DNA from: Calvatia gigantea
Lineage: Eukaryota; Basidiomycota; Agaricomycetes; Agaricales; Lycoperdaceae
DNA length: 64,000 nucleotides
Assembly (NCBI GenBank): GCA_025093985.1
Contig: JACAAK010000019.1
Location: 124,001 to 188,000 of the forward strand
Direction: 5' to 3'
The notes under the pieces are model-generated. The model searched no databases and was not told the origin of the DNA. It saw only the letters and a program-made list of their open reading frames with translations. Within the stretch, counting starts at the first letter, position 1; every line of letters starts with the position of its first letter. The translations under genes and the position numbers were made by a program. Of this stretch, positions 56,737 to 64,000 are shown piece after piece.

Positions 56737-59700
56737 GCACTGCCTTGTGAATCAAGAAATTTGTATCTAGGATATTAGACAAATATTACACAATTCCCTA
56801 GAAACAAAAGTGCAAACTAAACTTGAAGGGAGACATACAGGCCAAAGAAAAAAGGATCACAGTAAATACCATCATCAACTCAGGATGCACTACCAGCAGT
56901 ATCAGCCAAAAACTTGTTGATAAGAAAGAATTCCCACAAAGAAACTAGGACAACAAATCACAGTATTAAATGTGGATAACACACTAAATCAAGAAGGCAG
57001 AGTAACAGAAATGGCTACAATCAAAATGGATTGTTAAGACGAGTACACCACAATAGCATTACGCTAGTGGCGGAGGGGAGTCGTACTCACTGGGTTTGTT
57101 GAGATGGTAGTTGTAGACCGTAGCTAGTGGATATCTTAGAGGAATGATGGGCGAAGAATAGACTGAATTGTCTAAAGAATATACGCATACTACATAGGTC
57201 TTATATATCTAATGTCCCTGGTCTGTGCGCCGTTCTACCTAATACAGGTGAGGTCTTATCTGCCAGTAGCATATACAGAGCATACTGCGTACATTGTTCT
57301 ATTTAATAGACCATGACCAGCGACCTAGAGTGCGGTCTAGTACATTGTTCGTTATCTCTCTTCAAGAGTGAAGTACTCAAGAACCCGTTTCAGCTACAAA
57401 TAGACTGAACCAACGTAGTGGTACGGGTCGAGATTCAACATGGATATCCAGAAACACAAGGAGATGATTGAAGTTTCAGTTGTACAACTCCAGGACAGAG
57501 CAGAAATATTCTTAGGACATGACTGGCTAGTCAAGCACAACCTAGAAGTAGACTGGAACACTGGAGAAATCAAATTCACCTGATGCCCATCAACCTGTCA
57601 ATTTCTGCACCAGAACATTCATATCACAGACAAAATTTAAAGCATGGTCACAATGAAAGATTTATGGGAAGAAGAAGACAAACCAGACCCAACCAAACTA
57701 GAAGACCTACCTAACTACATCCAACCATTCACATACCTGTTTAACAAAATAACATTTGACAAACTTCTAGAGTGAGTAGAATGGGACTACAAAATAATCT
57801 TAATGGATGATGTACCCAAGGAAATAAATGCTAGCACCTACAATATGACAGTCAAGGAACAAAATGAACTCAAGACATTTATTAGGGAAAATCTTGAATC
57901 AGGACAAATAAGACCATCCAAATCCCCATATACAGCCCCTACCTTCTTCATTCTAAAGAAGGACAGGTCTAAATGACTAATTCAAGACTACCAGTGGCTA
58001 AACAACATAGTAGTCAAGGACAAGACCCTGTTACCAAGAATTGGAGAAGTAATCAACAAGCTAGACAAAGCAAAATATTTCAATAAACTTGACATTATCT
58101 GGGGATACAACAATGTCAGAATCAAAGAAGAAGATGAATGGAAGGCCACCTTTCTCACCAACAAAGGACTATTCAAACCAACTGTCATATATTTCAGATT
58201 GAGCAACTTGTCTGAAACATTCTCCAGAATGATGATAAGCATCTTCCATAATCTTTTATAGAATGAAGATATTGTAAACTATATAGATGACTTCACAATC
58301 CCCAGAGACACAAAAGAACAACTAAAGGAATGGACAATACAGTTCTTAGAATGAGCAGCCTAGTATAATTTGTATTTCAAATAATCAAAATGCATATTTG
58401 ATGTAGAGAAAATCCTGATGCTAGGAGTAAAAGTAGGACATGGATGAATTGAAATGGAAGAAGAAAAAGTCAAATCAGTATGAGACTGGCCTGAATCCAA
58501 GAACACCAAAAGAGTGGAATGATTTCTAGGGTTTACCAACTATTACTGACAATTCATCAAGAACTTCAGCAAGATTGCAGGGCCATTAAATAAGCTCAAA
58601 GGGGCTATTATATGGAAATGGAAAGAAGAACACCAAATAACATTTGATGACCTGAAACAATACATTACAGAAGAACCAACTTTGATGCTACCCCAAAGAC
58701 AAGGACAATTCTGAGTAGAAGTTGATGCATCAGACTATGCATTAGGAGGTGTGCTATCCCAACACCAGGAAGGGAAATGACATCTAATTGCATTTACATT
58801 GCACATGCTCTCACCAGCAGAGTACAATTATAAAATCTATGACAAGGAGTTACTGGCTATCATACACACATTGAAAGAATGGAGATACTACCTGTTAGAT
58901 GCTGAAGAAAAATTTGAAATATAGATGGACCATAAAAACCTCAAATATTACAGAGAGCCACAAAAACTTAATGGATAATAAGCAAGATGGTATTTACAGT
59001 TACAGGACTATGACTTCACCTTACAATATATACTGGGCAAGACAAACACAAAGGCAGGCCTACTATCCAGAATATACCAGAAACCAGACAAATCAGAAAC
59101 CAAGCTAATCACCATGATCTGAGAAGACTGGATACAGACTAGACAGAGGGAAAAAGAGAACTCTGACAATACCATTTTACTCTGAGCAGAACTATTCATT
59201 AAACCAGTATTTGTAAAACAAATAAGGAAGAACCCCTGACAAGAAACTGCAATCATAACAGAACTAGAAAAGGAAGGGTCCAGCTTTATGTAGCATGACC
59301 ACATTGTCTACAGAGAAAGCAGCATATATGTACTACCTGATCTGAAATTATGAGAAGAAATATTGTGACAATATTACAATGCCCCAGATATAGGACACTC
59401 TGGACAACACCATATAATAGAACTCATCACCAGAGACTACTGGTGGCTAACAATACAAAAGGATGTAAAGAAGTACACCTGAGGCTATTAAATTTGCCAA
59501 AGAAATAAAATCTATATAGTCCTACTCAAATCACTACTACACCCCCTCTCTACATCAAGTGGACCATAGGAAGAAATTAGTATTGACCTTATCAGACCAC
59601 TACCAGAGTCACAAGGGAAAGACACCATTTTAGTCATTGTTGACTGCTTCACAAAAATGATATGACTTGTGACAATAAAAACAGACATTTCAATTAAAAA

Positions 59701-60675
59701 TGTAGCACAGGTCTATTGAGATGAAATATAAAAACTTCATGGAATACTGTAGAAAGTGTTTAGTGACCAAAGACCCCAGTTCACATTGGAATTCACAAAG
59801 AAATTGTTTAAGAGGATGAAAATAGAGTATAATCTATCAATAGCCTACTATCCCCAAATAGATGGACAAATAGAGTGAATCAGTAGAGAAGTGGAGACCT
59901 ACTTCCAACTATACTGCAACTACAACCAAGACAACTGAACCAAATAGCTTTCTATGGTGGAATTCCAGTATAATGACAAGTAACATGGGAGAATAGGAGA
60001 AATGCCATTTTTCTTGAACTATGGAAGACACCCTTGGAAAGGAAAGGATAGCAGAGTCACAAACAACCCTACTGCCATGGAGTTCCTGAAACAACTACAG
60101 GTCACCCAAGACAATGCTACATCTGTGCTATAACTATACCAAGAAAAGATGAAACAATTACATGACAACAGCAAGCTTCATTCCAAAGACTATCAAATCA
60201 GTGACAAAGTATGGCTGGAAAACACTAATATCCATATAAATCAACCATCAAAGAAGCTAGCCCAGAAAAGGTATGGGTCTTTCCTAATCAAGGAAAAGAT
60301 AGGAAAAGTGGCATATTGGCTTGCCCTACTAGAAGGATAGGCCATCCATGATGTGTTCAATGAACAGCTCCTGTCACTAGCACAAAAAGTGGAGTTCCTG
60401 AGTCAACAGAATGCACTGGTGCCTGAACCAGTGATCATTAACAATGAAGAAGAATATAAAGTCAATGAAATCTGAGGATGACAGAAACAAGGATGGGGTT
60501 ATCAGTTTCTAGTATACTGGAAAGGATATAGCAATAAAGATGATATGTGGATAGTAGAATCCAACCTCAAAAATGCCAAAGAAGCAATACAAGACTACCT
60601 GAAAAGACATCTGAAGGATATCCATAAAAGAGAGGATAGAAAATCCAAAAAGTCACCCAATAAACAAACCAACTA
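56737..60675 (+). pseudogene. Gypsy B Pol (protease, RT, RNase H, integrase, chromodomain)
   Basis: Decayed polyprotein. Protease with INSGCTTSSISQ near 56875 (Asp to Asn), split by a solo LTR at 57032-57440, and FLGHDWLVKHNLEVDW near 57510. RT near 57640-58480 keeps the catalytic YIDD near 58280. RNase H has EVDASDYALGGVLSQ near 58720. Integrase has HSGQHHIIELITRDYWW near 59400, SIDLIRPLPESQGKD near 59580 (first Asp kept) and a degraded core end. Chromodomain-like NNEEEYKVNEI lies near 60440. Stops are frequent, mostly TGA or TAG at Trp, Arg or Gln positions. Confidence 0.8.
57032..57440. mobile_element. Solo LTR-7, 409 bp, CpG-rich, in Gypsy B
   Basis: TGTTAAGACG...GATTCAACA ends with a perfect 5-bp duplication, TGGAT (57027-57031, 57441-57445). 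It contains many CpGs inside a copy that has almost none, so it arrived after that copy had decayed. No relative was found in the window. Confidence 0.9.
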
Positions 60676-60683
60676 ACAGAGAC

Positions 60684-61676
60684 ATGTCTACCTCCAAATC
60701 TAACTGCATTGCCATCTCCTTCCTTGTCCACCCCAACCTCAACAAAATCTCATCCATTCCCTTGCTTGAACCAAACAACAGCAAGGCATCCTCCCTAAGT
60801 GGTACATGTTTTAACATGGCTACAACACTGTCACCAGCTCAAGAAATTTTTGAGGACCTGCTCAAGGATGTCAATAACACCACCAACACTGAGCTAACCA
60901 CCATCACAGCCCAAAACAAATGGCTTAACACAAACTGCCTCATTACCCTTGCTACTGTCTATATCACTTTCACTGACATGTATGCTGGTTTCAAGAATGC
61001 ATCTACCTCTACCAGCCAACACATTCCCTCCATCTTCCATGCACTTGCACAATCTTCCCTCACCCCCATATAATGAACCCATGTGGATGGATTACAGAGC
61101 AGAATCAATCTCACCCTTGAAGTCTTCAAACACCTTGATGTGGTGGAAATATTCCTAGAACTAGGAGACATCACCTCCAGTCTACTTGGATGAGACTCTA
61201 CTCCAGACAACTCCAGTACTGAAGACCTTATCAACAGAATCACCTTGACTCTCAAGGAGCTCTGTGACATAGTTAGATCTACCAACATACCTACTAAAGC
61301 AAACACTCCCATGAACGAAGAAACTACTATCTCCATGAAAGAGGAGGTCAATGCACTGCACTGCTTCATCAAAACTATCACTTCTCCCCAGATTGTATCA
61401 GTTTTTCTGCCATCTGCAAGATTCCACACTATACCCTCTGGTCAAGAACATGACAAACATTATTGAAGCTTGATAGTCAAGAATTACTGGGAGAACTCAT
61501 TAGCCACTGACTTTCCCTTCAAAGGGATTCCAGCCTCTATCTGACAGGATGGCAGAAGCTATTTGCCTGTCTTCTTTGTGTGCTCCAACAATAGCAAATA
61601 CCTCATTGGTACCACCAAGAAAGCCCTTACTACTGCCATAGTCCATGGCAACTTCAATGAGGTTTCTGAGGCATGA
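60684..61676 (+). pseudogene. Gypsy B extra ORF3
   Basis: Same position and length as 51676-52665. It starts MSTSKSNCIAISFLVHPN and is open for 129 codons, then shows stops near 61071, 61190, 61463 and 61541. Conserved blocks with copy A: LLKDVNNTTNTELTTI, LATVYITFTDMYAGF, SMKEEVNALHCFIKTIT, VFLPSARFHT, IVKNYWENS, FPFKGIPASI and TTKKALTTAIVHGNFNE. Conservation across copies that have diverged by decay implies it was a real protein of the ancestor. Confidence 0.75.
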
Positions 61677-61694
61677 AGCCTAATTGGGGGGTAA

Positions 61695-62001
61695 TGTTGT
61701 GCTTTTTACCAACTCTACTGCATCTCCATGCTCACCTCCATTCTGTCTTGTCTACATACCTGTTTTATGTTATTTTAGTCCCAGTGTTCTCCAAGTATTG
61801 ACTTGTATACTACTGTACCATGTTCACCAGACATTTCATATAGTTACTCCATCCATTCAACTGGATGCCCTCTCTGTATTTAAGTGTACATACACCCACT
61901 TGTATTCAGTATGCTTAACTACCTCATTCTTCTCCCCTTACTTGCCCTCAAGACTTAGCCTAAGCTGCAACCTGAGGTCCTAATAGACTAAGGTCATAAC
62001 A
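61695..62001 (+). repeat. 3' LTR of Gypsy B (LTR-5)
   Basis: TGTTGTGCTT...GGTCATAACA, preceded by a G-rich polypurine tract (ATTGGGGGGTAA) and followed by the duplication AAGAA. Confidence 0.9.
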
Positions 62002-62775
62002 AAGAACTCTGGATCTGGCACAAGGCTTTTCTTATTGGGTCCTAAGATAGATGTAGTATTTATATCAGCAGACATGTTGGTTTCTTGGTTCTTTAGTTCT
62101 CCTTTGATTAAATCAAGTTCATTGAGTAGTTTGGACAGTCTGTCTTTGTCAACTGGTGGTTCTTCTGTGGGGTTCACAACCTGGAAGTTGTCTGGTAGTT
62201 CATCACCTGAGTTTATGACTGGTTCTTCATTTGTTTTGTCAGAGCTAAAGCTTTTGACCTCTTCTTTGTCTGTTGTTTCATTATCTGTGTTCTTGACTTG
62301 TTCAACCTATTCATTGTTTGTTGACTCATCTTCAAGGTGTGGTTCTCTGTACTGTAGTTCATCATGGTTTGTTGACTCATCTTCAAGTTGTGGTTCTCTG
62401 TCCTATAGTTCATCATGGTTTGAGTGTTACAACCTTAGTCTGATAGAATCTCAGGTTGCAACTTAGGCTAAGTCTTGAGGGTGAGTAAGGGCAGAGAACC
62501 AGATGGTTAAGCATACTAAATACAAGAGGGTGTATGTATGCTTAAATACTAGAAGACATCCAGCTGAATGGATGAAGTTACTATGTGAAATGTCCATTAA
62601 CAATGGCATGGTAGTATATGAGTCAACACTCAGAGAACACTGGACTAGAATAGATGAAACAAGTACATAGAATAGAGATGAGTGCAGTGATGCAGTGAGG
62701 GCAGTGGAAACCACAACATTGAGCTCATATACTAGCTCCTATTTCTGCAAGGTGAGGTGGGGATACTTGACCAAA
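62002..62775 (-). pseudogene. Gypsy D Gag N-terminus and leader, split by a solo LTR
   Basis: Minus-strand gag start. The segment 62002-62424 encodes the acidic N-terminal part, with an extra Glu/Asn-rich repeat region (62213-62416: SQQTMMNY and ENHTLKMSQQT recur). The initiation region (ATGAGCTC on the minus strand) lies at 62719-62730, beyond the solo LTR at 62425-62718. A reversed, mutated primer-binding site (GGGGATACTTGACCAAA) leads to the 5' LTR at 62776. Confidence 0.7.
62425..62718 (-). mobile_element. Solo Gypsy LTR (LTR-5, minus), 294 bp
   Basis: TGTTACAACC...CCACAACA ends with a perfect 5-bp duplication, TTGAG (62420-62424, 62719-62723). It is inserted in the gag N-terminus of Gypsy D. 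Reversed landmarks GGCTAAGTCTTGAGGG and GGTTAAGCATAC are present. Confidence 0.85.
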
Positions 62776-63091
62776 TGTTATGACCTTTACAAGTTATTAA
62801 CTCAGGTTGTAGCTTAGATGGCAAGACTTGAGAGAGTACAAAGGAGAGAGCACAAGATGGTTAAGCATACAGAATACAAGTGTTGGTATATACACTTATA
62901 TACTAGAGGTCATCTAATTGAGTAAATGGAAGTATAAATGAAACATCTGAGTAACAAGGCACACTGATGTACCTAAGCAAGTATGAGTCAGTCCAGGAAT
63001 TACTGGGCAGGAATAACTATGAAACAGGTATACAAGGGATTGAGGTAATAGTGTATGGGGATGAAGATATATGTATGGCAAAATCACAACA
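62776..63091 (-). repeat. 5' LTR of Gypsy D (LTR-5, minus)
   Basis: Reversed LTR from TGTTATGACC to AAATCACAACA. Directly to its left is the reversed primer-binding site and gag start, so it is the 5' LTR of the minus-strand copy dissected by Gypsy A and B. The matching 3' LTR may be the relic at 39221-39500, but the flanks do not show a matching duplication. Confidence 0.75.
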
Positions 63092-63249
63092 AAAACATCA
63101 ATTTCCATGAAACCAGGTTTTCCAACCTATTAAGGTTTCCAATGTAAACAGATCCCCAAATGAAAAAGGATCTATAAACAAATTTATCCAACTTAATGCT
63201 GTCATAGATGGAAAAGAATGTGACATCAAAGCCTATATTATGGGACTAG
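63092..63249 (+). other. Short retroelement-like fragment between two LTRs
   Basis: A 158-bp segment. One frame reads SINKFIQLNAVIDGKECDIK before the next LTR, loosely like the lead-in of a retroviral-type protease. No confident assignment is possible. Confidence 0.25.
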
Positions 63250-63553
63250 TGTTATGGCTTTTCACCAATCAAGTCGTATTCTGTTGCTGTCTATATTTCT
63301 ATTCATCAGTATATCCGTTTCAGCTATTCCTGTCAAGCGAGCTCTGTTCCTGACTCATTCCAGCTACTATGCCATTCTTACCAGATGTTTCATGTAGCTA
63401 CTCCATCCATTCAACTAGATGACTTCCCCTATTTAAGCATACATACATCTACTGTATTTGGTATGCTTAACCACCTAGTTCTCCCCCCCTTACTCACCCT
63501 CAAGTCTTAGCCTAAGTTGTAACCTGAGGTTTACTTAGACTAAGGTTGTAACA
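63250..63553 (+). repeat. 5' LTR of Gypsy E (LTR-5)
   Basis: TGTTATGGCT...GGTTGTAACA, 304 bp, followed by TTTGGTTAAGTGTCCCC, the family's primer-binding site, and then gag. The rest of the element lies beyond the window. Confidence 0.85.
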
Positions 63554-63634
63554 TTTGGTTAAGTGTCCCCACCTCACCTTGTACAGGAGTAGGCTGAAAT
63601 AGGCCTGAACAAAAGACAACCCAGGAGCTAGTAT

Positions 63635-64000
63635 ATGAGCTCGAACCCAGACAAATATAGAGAACCAAACCTCGAAGTCACCAATGATGAATCCAAGACA
63701 TTGGATGAAGAAGAGACAGGGAATGCTGAAGTACCTGAAGAACCAACCAGAGAAACACATGATGAACCCAGAGCAAACCTAGCAGAAGAAGAAGTACTAT
63801 CCGAACTTCTAAACAAACTTGACCTAGCAGAGGAAGAGCTAATTCATCAGGAAAAATCAGACAAATCAAGCTCGGACGAAACAGAATCAGAAACCAACTC
63901 TGATATGACCAACAACGCAGTAGTATCCACAACAGTGCCTAGTAGGAAAGACTTAGTGCCAGACCCGGGGTTTTTCGATGGCACCCGCACCAAATTCGAT
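63635..64000 (+). CDS. Gypsy E Gag, N-terminal part (runs off window)
   Basis: Starts MSSNPDKYREPNLEVTNDES and is open to the window end (122 codons), including the acidic region LAEEEVLSELLNKLDLAEEE and PDPGFFDGTRTKFD. No stops are seen, unlike the same region of Gypsy B. It retains several CpGs. Whether the whole element is intact cannot be judged here. Confidence 0.75.
   Translation, partial: MSSNPDKYREPNLEVTNDESKTLDEEETGNAEVPEEPTRETHDEPRANLAEEEVLSELLNKLDLAEEELIHQEKSDKSSSDETESETNSDMTNNAVVSTTVPSRKDLVPDPGFFDGTRTKFD

Larger units (their letters stand above)
55209..62001 (+). mobile_element. Chromovirus (Ty3/Gypsy) B, full length, CpG-depleted
   Basis: 6793-bp LTR element with 307-bp LTRs (55209-55515, 61695-62001) and a perfect duplication AAGAA (55204-55208, 62002-62006). 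Same gene order as Gypsy A, including ORF3. CpG is almost absent except in a nested solo LTR (57032-57440). There are many TGA/TAG codons. It inserted into the gag of Gypsy D. Confidence 0.95.

Noticed and set aside
1..64000. CRISPR arrays, rRNA, tRNA or bacterial defence systems
   Set aside because: No regularly spaced repeats, no rRNA landmarks and no tRNA cloverleaf were recognised; all large repeats are retroelements and the gene structure is eukaryotic.

Overview
The window is a transposon graveyard from a fungal genome, most likely an agaric-type basidiomycete (Agaricomycetes). Three things point there: Tad1-like LINEs with poly(A) tails, chromodomain Ty3/Gypsy elements and Ty1/Copia elements; a five-exon gene with four GT-AG introns of 49-51 bp; and the product of that gene, an HNH_2-type nuclease of a family expanded in mushroom-forming fungi. 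The species cannot be named from the sequence. I saw no rRNA, tRNA, CRISPR array or bacterial-type operon.

Region 1 (1-25,684) is GC- and CpG-rich and is almost entirely one LINE family. Copy A (565-8736) is near full length: an intact ORF1 and an ORF2 (endonuclease, reverse transcriptase, RNase H, C-terminal zinc motif) broken by a 1.3 kb insertion and two stops. Other copies are nested in each other. Copy D sits in copy C and copy H1 sits in copy H2, each with a 15-bp target duplication. Two further copies look 5'-inverted. A 391-bp solo LTR also sits in copy C.

Region 2 (25,685-44,709) is AT-richer and mostly CpG-poor. It holds a dead Copia element (26,723-32,347) whose integrase is split by three solo LTRs, an orphan Gypsy gag, the one host-like gene (35,835-37,129), LTR relics, and the 3' half of a minus-strand Gypsy element.

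Region 3 (44,710-64,000) is nested chromoviruses. Gypsy A (44,710-52,986; duplication TAGAT) and Gypsy B (55,209-62,001; duplication AAGAA) both inserted into an older minus-strand Gypsy (D), whose pieces lie between and around them. A fourth copy (E) starts at 63,250 and runs off the window. Elements A and B, and the minus-strand Gypsy C, carry an extra ORF (about 330 codons) between the chromodomain and the 3' LTR.

The two most unusual items are that extra ORF3 and a 1.3 kb non-coding element, called M here. M occurs three times (3483-4789, 40,089-41,373, 49,076-50,373), makes 4-bp target duplications, has TGTAA/TTTA ends and carries many TTAGATTA octamers. Most inactivating changes in the window are C-to-T or G-to-A, often CGA to TGA, which fits methylation- or RIP-type decay. 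LTR families are numbered LTR-1 to LTR-7 here for convenience only.
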